NCBI GenBank assembly: GCA_902771735.1
Contig: CACXXO010000007.1
Location: 124,001-188,000, forward strand
Source of the DNA: an uncultured Bacteroidota bacterium
GTDB lineage: Bacteria; Bacteroidota; Bacteroidia; Bacteroidales; P3
Length of the DNA stretch: 64,000 nucleotides
Direction: 5' to 3'
The notes beneath the pieces are model-generated. The model was not told the DNA's origin, did not search any database, and saw only the letters and a list, made by a program, of their open reading frames with translations. Within the stretch, counting starts at the first letter, position 1. Every line of letters starts with the position of its first letter. Of this stretch, positions 42,353 through 50,817 are shown one piece after another. The translations under genes were made by a program, and so were the position numbers.

Positions 42353-43333
42353 TCAGTAGCTTTTCTTGTTCTTATACAACAGATAGATGAACAGCGGAGC
42401 ACCCACCATGGAGGTGAGGCTACCCACGGGCAGCTCGCTGGGACGCAGCACCGTGCGTGCCAGGGTATCGCACAGCAGCACGAAGATGGCGCCGCACAGC
42501 ATGGCATAGGGCACCACACGACGGTTGTCGGGTCCCGCCACCAGGCGCACGGCATGCGGAACTATCAGTCCCACAAATCCTATCACACCGCACGAGCTCA
42601 CCGCGAAAGCCACCATCAGGGTGGTTGCCACCAGCAGCACCCGCTTCACCTTCTCCACCTCGCAACCCATGCTCTGCGCCGCCTCGCTGCCGGCCAGCAG
42701 CAGGTTCAAATCCCTTGAGTACCAGAGCACCACACCCATTCCCACCGCAGCCACCGGCAGCAGCATCCACACGTCGGTCCACGACGAGCTGCCGAAGGAA
42801 CCCATGGTCCAGAAGATGATGCTGTCCATCTTCTCCTGGTTGAGCACCATGAGGAACGAGATGACGGCCGAAATGAGCAGCGTGAGGCATACGCCCGTGA
42901 GCAGCAGCGTGGTGGTGTGCATGCGGTTGCCGATGGAGGCTATCTTGTAGATGAGCAGCACCGTCAACAGTGCCGCCGCCAGCGCCATGCCGCCCACGCC
43001 CCAGAGGAAAGCCTCGAGGCCCAGCAATATGGCCACTGCGGCACCCAGCGAGGCACCGCTCGAGACACCCAGCACATAGGGGTCCGTCAGGGGGTTGCGG
43101 AAAATGCTCTGATAGGCCGCGCCGCACACACTCAGCACCGCCCCCACCAGGGCACCCATGATGACCCTCGGCAGGCGCAGCTGCCAGAAAATCTGCGAGT
43201 CCTGTATCTCGTCCCATGTGAAGTCGACGGCACCGAAGAGGCTGCAAACAGCCATCGTGGCCGCCAGCAGCACACTCAATCCCAGCATCACCCAGCCATT
43301 GGCTTTCCCCGACTTATAGGACTTATTGGACAT
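42353..43333 (-). CDS. ABC importer permease, FecCD/BtuC family
   Basis: 326 residues, about ten membrane helices. Family blocks: LRLPRVIMGALVGAVLSVCGAAYQSIFRNPLTDPYVLGVSSGASLG (characteristic L-R-x-P-R and G-x-x-x-Q-x-x-x-x-N-P-L), FWTMGSFGSS, GFVGLIVPHAVRLVAGPDNR. It forms the membrane channel with the downstream ATPase. No substrate-binding protein or TonB-dependent receptor is encoded next to it. Confidence 0.92.
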   Translation of the reverse strand: MSNKSYKSGKANGWVMLGLSVLLAATMAVCSLFGAVDFTWDEIQDSQIFWQLRLPRVIMGALVGAVLSVCGAAYQSIFRNPLTDPYVLGVSSGASLGAAVAILLGLEAFLWGVGGMALAAALLTVLLIYKIASIGNRMHTTTLLLTGVCLTLLISAVISFLMVLNQEKMDSIIFWTMGSFGSSSWTDVWMLLPVAAVGMGVVLWYSRDLNLLLAGSEAAQSMGCEVEKVKRVLLVATTLMVAFAVSSCGVIGFVGLIVPHAVRLVAGPDNRRVVPYAMLCGAIFVLLCDTLARTVLRPSELPVGSLTSMVGAPLFIYLLYKNKKSY

Positions 43334-43336
43334 CGT

Positions 43337-44008
43337 TTACAGTATATCTTTCATCGTATACACCCCCGGCTTGGCCGTGGCCAGAAACTCGGCCGCCAGC
43401 AGGGCACCCATGGCCAGCCCTTTGCGGCTATGGGCCTCGTGGGTCAGCGTGATGGTGTCTATCTCGCTGTCGTAGACCACCGTATGTGTCCCCGGCACCT
43501 CGCCCTCGCGGAACGAGGCGATGGGAATGCTTTCCGCTTTCCGCTCGCCACTCGCCACTATCTGCTCCTGCAGCGTGATGGCCGTGCCGCTCGGGGCATC
43601 GAGCTTGTGGATGTGGTGGGTCTCGCTGATGGACACTTTGTAGTCGTCGCGACCGCGCATCAGCTCAGCCAGACGACGGTTCAACTCGAACATGATGTTC
43701 ATCCCGATGCTGAAGTTGGTAGCTGTGAACAGTCTGCCGTTCAGTCTCTTGCACTCGGCGACCACCATCTCGTAGTCGCCATACCAGCCCGTGGTGCCGC
43801 ACACCACCGGCACTCCTTTTCCCATGCAGCGCAGCATATTTTCCGTAGCCGTTTTCGGTGTGGTGAACTCGATGGCCACATCGGCATCCATTTTCTCCGG
43901 CCAGGGCTCGCCCTTGTCGATTTTTATCGTGACGGCATGTCCTCTCCCGGCGGCCAGTGCCTCGATGGCATGCCCCATTTTCCCGTATCCTATCAGTGCA
44001 ATCTTCAT
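43337..44008 (-). CDS. dapB: 4-hydroxy-tetrahydrodipicolinate reductase
   Basis: 223 residues from the ATG at 44008. NAD(P)-binding GYGKMGHAIE, CGTTGWYG, and the catalytic block SISETHHIHKLDAPSGTA (His-His...Lys). Makes tetrahydrodipicolinate for lysine and diaminopimelate, thus cell wall. The shorter DapB form is usual in Bacteroidota. First gene of an operon with the ABC importer and the NlpC peptidase. Confidence 0.95.
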   Translation of the reverse strand: MKIALIGYGKMGHAIEALAAGRGHAVTIKIDKGEPWPEKMDADVAIEFTTPKTATENMLRCMGKGVPVVCGTTGWYGDYEMVVAECKRLNGRLFTATNFSIGMNIMFELNRRLAELMRGRDDYKVSISETHHIHKLDAPSGTAITLQEQIVASGERKAESIPIASFREGEVPGTHTVVYDSEIDTITLTHEAHSRKGLAMGALLAAEFLATAKPGVYTMKDIL

Positions 44009-44033
44009 AGATGTTTCCTCAAAAAGTAATCTG

Positions 44034-44065
44034 CAAAGATACACACTTTTTCCCAAACAGACAAA
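44034..44065 (-). promoter_or_regulatory. Promoter of the dapB operon
   Basis: The minus strand has TATCTTTG (44034-44041) and TTTG (44062-44065), spacing 20 nt. Confidence 0.75.
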
Positions 44066-44118
44066 TTTTATTTCGCCAACCCCTTCCGATGGGAATTGTT
44101 AACAAATCTTAAATGCTA

Positions 44119-44211
44119 TCACCCTACGAAAGACCTACCAACACCTACCGTGGTAGGAGTTGGTTAGGAGTTGGTAGGGAGATGGTAGGGAGTTCATACG
44201 GTTATTATACT
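44119..44211. repeat. 11-nt-unit inverted repeat, copy 4
   Basis: C-rich arm CACCC TACGAAAGACC TACCAACACC TACC, centre GT, then GGTAGGAGTTG, GTTAGGAGTTG, GTAGGGAGATG, GTAGGGAGTTC, ATACGG. It lies between the terminator of the preceding operon and the dapB promoter. Confidence 0.85.
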
Positions 44212-44224
44212 TAGCGTTATGTAC

Positions 44225-44258
44225 GAAAAAAGGCACCTTTCGGTTGGAAAGGTGCCTT
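44225..44258 (-). terminator. Terminator of the TonB-lipoprotein-membrane protein operon
   Basis: AAGGCACCTTTC pairs with GAAAGGTGCCTT; on the minus strand it is followed by T's. Confidence 0.85.
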
Positions 44259-44301
44259 GGATGGTTTTGGCATCGAGAAATTAACTTAATAAATGTTAAA
44301 A

Positions 44302-44772
44302 CTATTCTTTTTCGCGTGAAATAAAGATGGAGAAGTAGAGTACCGAGGCGTAGATGAGGGGTGTGATGACTGGGGTAAGCAGATTCAGGAGGAAATCCAC
44401 ATTACTATAGAAGAAGCAGTTGTAGAACGGGAATGAGAGTGGGAAGCAAAGAATCATAAGGGTAAAGGTTGGCATCGCGAAGAACAGACACAGGATAAGA
44501 AACACCGCGAGGGGGAAGGCTATCATCCACCGGTGATACTTCTGCTTGCGGAGCACCAAGGCGGGGCCTATGCCCCAAAGGGCAGCATAGACAATGCCCA
44601 GCACCATGAACAAGAATCCTATCCAAAAGCCATCGGCCTCGTCGTCCATCAGCACTTCCCACTTGGTCGTGGCAAGCAGGATGATGAAAGCCACTACATT
44701 GAGCACAGCATAGATGGTTACGAAGGTGCCGTAGAATTTTCCTGGTTTGCAGTTTAGGTTTATTTTGTACAT
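44302..44772 (-). CDS. Four-helix membrane protein of unknown function
   Basis: 156 residues, four hydrophobic segments (VTIYAVLNVVAFIILLATTK, WIGFLFMVLGIVYAALWGIG, MIAFPLAVFLILCLFFAMPTF, LLTPVITPLIYASVLYFSIF) and a charged end. No family recognised. Starts 3 nt after the preceding lipoprotein gene; third gene of the operon. Confidence 0.6.
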   Translation of the reverse strand: MYKINLNCKPGKFYGTFVTIYAVLNVVAFIILLATTKWEVLMDDEADGFWIGFLFMVLGIVYAALWGIGPALVLRKQKYHRWMIAFPLAVFLILCLFFAMPTFTLMILCFPLSFPFYNCFFYSNVDFLLNLLTPVITPLIYASVLYFSIFISREKE

Positions 44773-44775
44773 GGG

Positions 44776-45618
44776 TTAAAAATCGTCGGGCGAGGTTTCC
44801 TCGTAGCCGCAGAGTCCTTCGGGAATGTGGTCGTCGGAGCGGTAGTTGATGTAGTCGAAGCTGCCGATGCACTCCAGCGGGGTATAGGCAGTGTAAAGGA
44901 TAAACTGCTCATCGTCGGGCGAGGTGACGACCTCCAGCCAAAGGTCGCGGTTCTTGCTGCTGCGGCGCAAGGAGACATGATACCAGTTCCCGTTGCCTAC
45001 GGTAAAGTCGTAGCAGTACTCGTCATCGCTGATTTTCCTGAAATTGCGCAGCGGACACATTTGGAGTTTCATGCCTCGGTAGACAATCAGGCTGTCGGTG
45101 AGCTCGAGGGGGTAGGGGCTGTCGGTGCTGAGATAATAGCTTCCCTCACGCTTCAGCAGGGGGTACCACACACGCGGGATGTCGCCGAGGTTCTGAGGTA
45201 TCAGTTTGGCTGTGGAATCCACGGCAAAGATGTCGGTGTATGCCACATCAAAGTATTCTTTGTTTTCCTCCCGATCCCAGACAGAGAAATCGTTGCGCAC
45301 GGTTTTGTCGTGATTGGGGTCGGTGCGGGGCGTGAGGAAATAGTTCGACGTTGTCAGTTCGGTCTCGCGGCAGGTGTCGCAGCGATAGAAATTGTATTCG
45401 CGGTCGAGGAAGAGCGTGTCGTGCTCGGTGAAGCTCCCGCAGCGATAGTAAACGCGCGAGTTCTCGGATCTGAAGGCCAGCGGGAAGGCCACCTTGCGGC
45501 CCTCAATGGTAACGATATACTCCGTCGAGTCGGCCGACAGGCGGCCGGGTTGGGCCACCTGGCATCGACAGCCTGACAGGACTGCCATCAATACGCATAT
45601 TGTCAAAAATCTCTTCAT
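44776..45618 (-). CDS. Lipoprotein of unknown function
   Basis: 280 residues with lipobox VLSGC (MKRFLTICVLMAVLSGC). The body is rich in Asp/Tyr/Arg with several Cys (FYRCDTCRETEL, MKLQMCPL, YTPLECIG, EGLCGYEETS). Mostly predicted beta. Not recognised. Sits between a TonB-type protein and a membrane protein, 6 nt after the former. Confidence 0.6.
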   Translation of the reverse strand: MKRFLTICVLMAVLSGCRCQVAQPGRLSADSTEYIVTIEGRKVAFPLAFRSENSRVYYRCGSFTEHDTLFLDREYNFYRCDTCRETELTTSNYFLTPRTDPNHDKTVRNDFSVWDREENKEYFDVAYTDIFAVDSTAKLIPQNLGDIPRVWYPLLKREGSYYLSTDSPYPLELTDSLIVYRGMKLQMCPLRNFRKISDDEYCYDFTVGNGNWYHVSLRRSSKNRDLWLEVVTSPDDEQFILYTAYTPLECIGSFDYINYRSDDHIPEGLCGYEETSPDDF

Positions 45619-45624
45619 GGGAGG

Positions 45625-46728
45625 TTACTTTGAGAGTGAGAAATTGACGGGCATATTGAATTGCACACGGACACTTCTATGGCGTTGTTGGCCAGGCGTC
45701 CACTTAGGCATCATTGTCGCCACGCGTATTGCCTCGGCGCCGCAGCCGCCACCAATGTCGCGCAGGATTCGGGGGTTGCTGATGCTGCCGTCTTTCTCGA
45801 CAACAAAGGTGATATACACTTTGCCGCTGATGTTCATTCTCTTGGCTTCCTTCGGGTAGCGGATGTTGTCCTGAAAGAATTTTAACATGGCTTCTATGCC
45901 GCCGGGAAACTCGGGATCTATTTCAACAACTGTGAAGATTTCATTTTCTGATTCCGGACCCACCACCACTGGCTCAACCTCAATCCACTCTTCCGGACGT
46001 TTCTTCGGCAAGTGGAAGTCGACGTCAAGCTGGTAGACGGTACTTACGGGGCCGACACCTTCGATGCCTCCGGGCTCCCATTGCGGCATGCTTCTCACCA
46101 GGCGTGCGACCTCTTGGGCACATTGGCCTCCGATGTCGTGCAGGATGCGGTAGTAGATGACCTCTCCTGATTCGTTGATACGCAACGCCAACGACACACG
46201 ACCTTGAATCTTCTTGTCGTAAGCCTCCGGAGGGTAGCGCAAGTTGCGGTCAACCCATGCCTTCAAGCCCTCTTCGCCTCCGGGGAACATGGGGTCTACA
46301 CCGGGATGAAGATAGGCTTCCTCGAAGAATCGGTCCTCGTCGGGGTCGTCGGGGACAGGATATTCGAAAGGAAGTGATAAATCGGGGGTTTGAACCATAC
46401 CCGTTGCTCCCTCCACATCATCATCGTAGTCTCTATTGGTTTCATCCCAGTTGTTCTGATTCACAGAGGAATCGCTATTGGGGGAAGAGCAACTGCCACA
46501 GGCGGCCAGCGAGACACAAAGTCCCGCCACGGCAACCTTCTTCCCCAAACGTTTACGACGGTCCAACGCTTCTTCCAAATACCGCACCTCGGCTTCGCAG
46601 CGCGGGCAAGTTCCGCGACAGGGCCCTTCATAGGTGCATTCTTTCATCTCCAAAGGAATGTCGTTCTCCTCGGCGATGCGGCGGCGCACCTCCTTGAGTT
46701 GCTTGCAGATGTTTTTTCCTCGTGTCAT
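45625..46728 (-). CDS. TonB-type protein with two C-terminal domains and a Cys-rich cytoplasmic head
   Basis: 367 residues. The N-terminal part (residues 1-60) is hydrophilic with Cys pairs (MKECTYEGPCRGTCPRCEAEVRYLEEAL-type pattern) as seen in a Bacteroidota family where it precedes a membrane segment; then VAVAGLCVSLAACGSC, a linker rich in Asp/Pro, and two TonB_C domains (DPMFPGGEEGLKAWVDRNLR and DPEFPGGIEAMLKFFQDNIR starts, each followed by YP-x-E-A and a G-x-V strand). The domains probably sit in the periplasm; the role in energy transduction is inferred only. Confidence 0.8.
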   Translation of the reverse strand: MTRGKNICKQLKEVRRRIAEENDIPLEMKECTYEGPCRGTCPRCEAEVRYLEEALDRRKRLGKKVAVAGLCVSLAACGSCSSPNSDSSVNQNNWDETNRDYDDDVEGATGMVQTPDLSLPFEYPVPDDPDEDRFFEEAYLHPGVDPMFPGGEEGLKAWVDRNLRYPPEAYDKKIQGRVSLALRINESGEVIYYRILHDIGGQCAQEVARLVRSMPQWEPGGIEGVGPVSTVYQLDVDFHLPKKRPEEWIEVEPVVVGPESENEIFTVVEIDPEFPGGIEAMLKFFQDNIRYPKEAKRMNISGKVYITFVVEKDGSISNPRILRDIGGGCGAEAIRVATMMPKWTPGQQRHRSVRVQFNMPVNFSLSK

Positions 46729-46844
46729 GACCTTGTGCTTTTGTTAATAACGTCGTCGGGGAGCAAATATTGTTTTTTACTCCCTCTATATATAATATAA
46801 CAGACTTTTCGCCGAATCTCTACAACGGCATGAAATTTTTTTTG

Positions 46845-46852
46845 TATATTTG
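46845..46852 (+). promoter_or_regulatory. -7 box of ribBA
   Basis: TATATTTG followed by CA, 29 nt before the ribBA ATG. No clear TTTG at the -33 position. Confidence 0.6.
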
Positions 46853-46881
46853 CATCAGTAAAAAATAAACGATATATTTCT

Positions 46882-48093
46882 ATGGAATTTAAACTCAATA
46901 CGATAGAAGAGGCCATCGAGGATTTCCGCGATGGCAAGTTTGTGATTGTTGTCGACGACGAGGACCGCGAGAACGAGGGCGACTTTATTATGGCCGCCGA
47001 AAAGATTACCGCCGAGCATGTGAACTTCATGCTCAAGAACGGCCGCGGTGTGCTCTGCGCCCCCATCACTGAGGAGCGCTGCCACGAGCTGAACCTCGAC
47101 ATGCAGGTGCACGACAACACCTCGCTCCTCGGCACCCCCTTCACCGTGACTGTCGACAACCTCGAGGACGGCTGCACCACGGGTGTCTCGATGCACGACC
47201 GCGCCAGCACCATCCGCGCCCTGGCCAATCCCGCCACGCGTGCCGACCAGCTGGGCCGTCCAGGCCACATCAACCCCCTGCGTGCCCGCAACGGCGGCGT
47301 GCTGGTGCGCGCCGGCCACACCGAGGCGGCTGTCGACTTGGCCCGCCTCGCCGGTCTCTATCCCGCCGGCGCCCTCATCGAGATTATCAACGACGACGGC
47401 ACCATGGCCCGCATGCCCCAGCTGCAGGAGGTGGCCAAGAAATTCGGTCTCAAGATTGTCACCATCAAGGATCTCATCGCCTACCGTATCGCCCACGAGA
47501 CCCTCATCCGCAAGGAGCAAGAGGTGTTCCTACCCACGCAGTGGGGCAACTTCCAGCTCATCGCCTACACCCAGCTCGACAACGGCAACACCCACATGGT
47601 GCTCAAGAAGGGCGAGTGGGAAGAGGGCGAGCCTATCCTTGTGCGCGTCCACTCGAGCTGCGCCACGGGCGACATCTTCGGCAGCTGCAAGTGCGACTGC
47701 GGCGACCAGCTGCACCACGCCATGGAGATGATAGAGAAAGAAGGCAAGGGTCTCATTGCCTACATGAGCCAGGAGGGCCGCGGCATCGGCTTGGTCAACA
47801 AGCTCAAAGCCTACCACCTGCAAGAGATGGGCCTCGACACCGTCGACGCCAACCTCAAGCTGGGCTTCAAGGCTGACGAGCGCGACTACGGCATCGGCGC
47901 CCAGATACTGCGCGATCAGAAGGTCACCAAGATGCGTCTCATCACCAACAACCCCGTGAAGCGCACCGGATTGGAGGGCTACGGTCTTGAAGTGACCGAG
48001 ATTGTCCCCATCGTCATCGAACCCAACAAATACAACGAGAAATACCTCAAGACCAAGCAGAATCGCATGGGGCACGAGTTGCACCTGAAATAA
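46882..48093 (+). CDS. ribBA: Bifunctional 3,4-dihydroxy-2-butanone 4-phosphate synthase / GTP cyclohydrolase II
   Basis: 403 residues. RibB half (1-205): [14 protein letters not shown] metal-binding block, [28 protein letters not shown]. RibA half (206-403): [20 protein letters not shown] (three-Cys zinc site), [32 protein letters not shown]. Feeds both branches of riboflavin synthesis. No FMN riboswitch was recognised in the short leader. Confidence 0.96.
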   Translation: MEFKLNTIEEAIEDFRDGKFVIVVDDEDRENEGDFIMAAEKITAEHVNFMLKNGRGVLCAPITEERCHELNLDMQVHDNTSLLGTPFTVTVDNLEDGCTTGVSMHDRASTIRALANPATRADQLGRPGHINPLRARNGGVLVRAGHTEAAVDLARLAGLYPAGALIEIINDDGTMARMPQLQEVAKKFGLKIVTIKDLIAYRIAHETLIRKEQEVFLPTQWGNFQLIAYTQLDNGNTHMVLKKGEWEEGEPILVRVHSSCATGDIFGSCKCDCGDQLHHAMEMIEKEGKGLIAYMSQEGRGIGLVNKLKAYHLQEMGLDTVDANLKLGFKADERDYGIGAQILRDQKVTKMRLITNNPVKRTGLEGYGLEVTEIVPIVIEPNKYNEKYLKTKQNRMGHELHLK

Positions 48094-48102
48094 ACCACCG
48101 TT

Positions 48103-49830
48103 ATGAAACGACTTGTCATTGCCTTGATGCTGGCTGTGAGCGGTTATGCTATGGCCTGCACTAATCTTATTGTGTCGAAGGGTGCCAGCGCCGACGGCAG
48201 CACCTTCATCACCTATGCCGCCGACAGCCACACGCGCTATGGGCAGCTGCGCTATTGCCCCGCTGCCGACCACCAGCCCGGCGAGATGCTGAAGCTCTAC
48301 AACTACGGCAGCCTCAAGTTCCAGATTGAGATACCGCAGCCGGCGCACACCTACCAGGTGGTGGGCTTCATCAACGAGCACCAGCTGGCCATAGGTGAGA
48401 CCACCTGGGGCGGCATCAGCCCCCTCGACAAGGGCAACGCCGAGGGCATTGACTACGGCAACCTCATCTACGTCACCCTCCAGCGCGCAAAGAACTGCCG
48501 CGAGGCCATCAAGGTGATGCACGAGCTGGTAAGCACCTACGGCTACAGCGACGGTGGCGAGAGTTTTTCCCTCGCCGACCCCAACGAGGTGTGGATCTTC
48601 GAGATTACCAGCAAGGGCCCCTTCGAGAAGGGTGCCGTGTGGGTGGCGCGCCGCGTGCCCGACGGATACATCTGCGGCCACGCCAACCAGGCCCGCATCA
48701 CCACCTTCCCGCAGGAGCCTCTGAAGTGGAAGAAGAAAGGCCCGCACCCTGCCATCAGCAGCAAGCATATCGACCATATCTTCGAGCCCGAGGTGGAGTG
48801 CGTCTATAGCGAGGATGTGGTACTCTTTGCACTCAAGCATAGCGAGTATGAGGGGGATGACGAATATTTCTCCTTCGCCGACACCTACAACCCACTAACC
48901 TTCTCCGGCCTCCGCGCCTGCGAGGCCCGCGTTTATGCTATGTTCAACCGCGCTTGCGCGGAACGCGACCAATCGGGAGCGAATCGCACAAGCAGCATGA
49001 AACGTTATGAGGCCTTCGCCATGGGCGATGCCAATGCCGAACGACTCCCCCTTTGGGTGAAGCCCACCCGCAAGCTCAGCGTGCAGGACTGCATGGCCCT
49101 GATGCGCGACCATTTCGAGGGCACCCCCATGGACATGACCCAGGATGTCGGTGCAGGTCCCTTCCACTGCCCCTATCGCTGGCGTCCGATGGACTTCGAG
49201 GTCGACGGCAAGAAGTATGTCCACGAGCGTGCCATCAGCACGCAGCAGACGGGCTTCTCGTTCGTGGCGCAATGCCGCAAGTGGCTGCCCAACAAGCTGG
49301 GCGGTATCATCTGGTTCGGCGTTGATGACACCTACTCAACCGTCTACTGCCCCATCTACTGCGGAGTGACGCAAATCCCCATCTGCTTTGAAGAGGGCAA
49401 CGGCAGTATGAGCCGCTACAGCGAGACGGCGGCCTTCTGGCTTTTCAACCGCGTGAGCAATTTCTGCTACCTGCGCTACGACTCGATGATTGTCGACGTG
49501 CAGCGTGTGCAGCAGGAACTGGAGACCGACTTTGTGCGCGACGAGGCCAGCCATGCCAAACGCTGGGCACAGGAGGAGAACGAAGCCCGCTTGGTGGGAG
49601 CCCTCAACCGCTTCAGCAACGACCGCGCCGAGCGAATGATGCGGCGCTGGAAAGAACTCGACCAACTGCTGCTCATGAAATACATAGACGGCAACATCAA
49701 GACCGTTGAGAACGGCCGTATCAAGACTACCCCCACAGGTGTCGTCACCGGCATCAAGCAGCCGCCCTATCCCGCTTGGTTCTATCGCCAGATTGTCGAC
49801 GACCACGGCGACGTGCTGCAAGAGAAATAA
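48103..49830 (+). CDS. C69 family dipeptidase, exported
   Basis: 575 residues. Signal peptide MKRLVIALMLAVSGYAMA is cleaved directly before Cys19, which in the motif CTNLIVSKGASADGSTF is the N-terminal nucleophile of the peptidase C69/PepD (Ntn-hydrolase) family. IGETTWGG and GGESFSLADPNEVWIFEI are further family blocks. It hydrolyses dipeptides, probably in the periplasm, and could use products of DPP-type enzymes. Starts 9 nt after ribBA. Confidence 0.9.
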   Translation: MKRLVIALMLAVSGYAMACTNLIVSKGASADGSTFITYAADSHTRYGQLRYCPAADHQPGEMLKLYNYGSLKFQIEIPQPAHTYQVVGFINEHQLAIGETTWGGISPLDKGNAEGIDYGNLIYVTLQRAKNCREAIKVMHELVSTYGYSDGGESFSLADPNEVWIFEITSKGPFEKGAVWVARRVPDGYICGHANQARITTFPQEPLKWKKKGPHPAISSKHIDHIFEPEVECVYSEDVVLFALKHSEYEGDDEYFSFADTYNPLTFSGLRACEARVYAMFNRACAERDQSGANRTSSMKRYEAFAMGDANAERLPLWVKPTRKLSVQDCMALMRDHFEGTPMDMTQDVGAGPFHCPYRWRPMDFEVDGKKYVHERAISTQQTGFSFVAQCRKWLPNKLGGIIWFGVDDTYSTVYCPIYCGVTQIPICFEEGNGSMSRYSETAAFWLFNRVSNFCYLRYDSMIVDVQRVQQELETDFVRDEASHAKRWAQEENEARLVGALNRFSNDRAERMMRRWKELDQLLLMKYIDGNIKTVENGRIKTTPTGVVTGIKQPPYPAWFYRQIVDDHGDVLQEK

Positions 49831-49866
49831 AAAAAACCGCCTCGGGAATGAGGCGGTTTTTTTTTG
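49830..49866. terminator. Bidirectional terminator between the C69 peptidase and nadK
   Basis: AAAACCGCCTC pairs with GAGGCGGTTTT around GGGAAT, with A and T runs on the two sides. Confidence 0.85.
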
Positions 49867-49893
49867 CTCGCTGCAAAGGCGGATTCGCCGAAA

Positions 49894-50790
49894 TTATTGT
49901 CGCACTTCTGTCCCCCACATTAGTTTGTCACGGATGGCGGAGAAGAAGTTCTGCGTATTCATGCGGATAAGACTGATGGCAAAGGGAGCGCGGCAGAGGT
50001 CGATGGTGGTGGAACCGATGAGGGTGAGGCGTCGCGAGTCCATGCCGAGGGTGAAAGAATCCAAGTGGCGGAGTAGTTGAGGATCCTGATTGGGGTCTGT
50101 GTGGTGGGTGGCAGGGACGGTGACGAGGCGTAGGCGCGCACTGTCGGGAACAATAATGGGGCGGAGAGTGAGGGTATGGGCGCCGATGGGGGTGATGACG
50201 AAGCAGCCGCAGTCGGGCGTGAGGATGGGGCCGCCACAGGAGAGAGAATAGGCAGTGGAACCTGTGGGCGAGGCCACAATGACGCCATCGCCGGCATAGG
50301 TGGCTACATAAAGGTCGTCGACATAGACCTCGGTGCGTAACATCGAGGAGCCCTCAGGACGGTGAAGGAAGACCTCATTGAGGGCGAAGTGGTTGTCTGA
50401 CTGACTGATTGTCTGATTGCTGGAATGGGCAAGTGAAGAGGAAGTGATTTGGAGAAGGGTGCGGTGCTCGAGGGTGAAGTGTCCCGCCATGAGGTCGGAG
50501 ACGAGGGTGGCAAGGTTGTCCTTGCCTGCAGTGGTGAGGAAGCCGAGGTGGCCGAAGTTGATGCCAAGGATGGGGGGAAAGGATTCGGGGCTGGTGCTGT
50601 GGACGAATTGCACGGAGGAGAGCAACGTACCATCACCGCCGATGGAGAAGAGGTAGTCGAAGCCGTCGACACTATCGGCGTCGTGGACAATCTGGGTGGC
50701 GATACCGGCGCGCTGAAGTTCGGCGCATAGGTGATTGAAAGCCGGGAGGTCGGCGGGGTCGATGTGACGGTAGTAGAGGGCTATCTTCAT
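49894..50790 (-). CDS. nadK: NAD kinase
   Basis: 298 residues. GGDGT motif in FSIGGDGTLLSS, LGINFGHLGFLTT, NEVFLHR, and GDGVIVASPTGSTAYSLSCGGPIL are diagnostic. Phosphorylates NAD to NADP. Follows a T9SS type B protein gene by 27 nt. Confidence 0.95.
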   Translation of the reverse strand: MKIALYYRHIDPADLPAFNHLCAELQRAGIATQIVHDADSVDGFDYLFSIGGDGTLLSSVQFVHSTSPESFPPILGINFGHLGFLTTAGKDNLATLVSDLMAGHFTLEHRTLLQITSSSLAHSSNQTISQSDNHFALNEVFLHRPEGSSMLRTEVYVDDLYVATYAGDGVIVASPTGSTAYSLSCGGPILTPDCGCFVITPIGAHTLTLRPIIVPDSARLRLVTVPATHHTDPNQDPQLLRHLDSFTLGMDSRRLTLIGSTTIDLCRAPFAISLIRMNTQNFFSAIRDKLMWGTEVRQ

Positions 50791-50817
50791 GGTTTGAGGG
50801 CTATAAAGGATTAGAGG

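Noticed and set aside
46801..46881. FMN riboswitch upstream of ribBA
   Set aside because: The leader after the -7 box is only about 25 nt, too short for an FMN aptamer.
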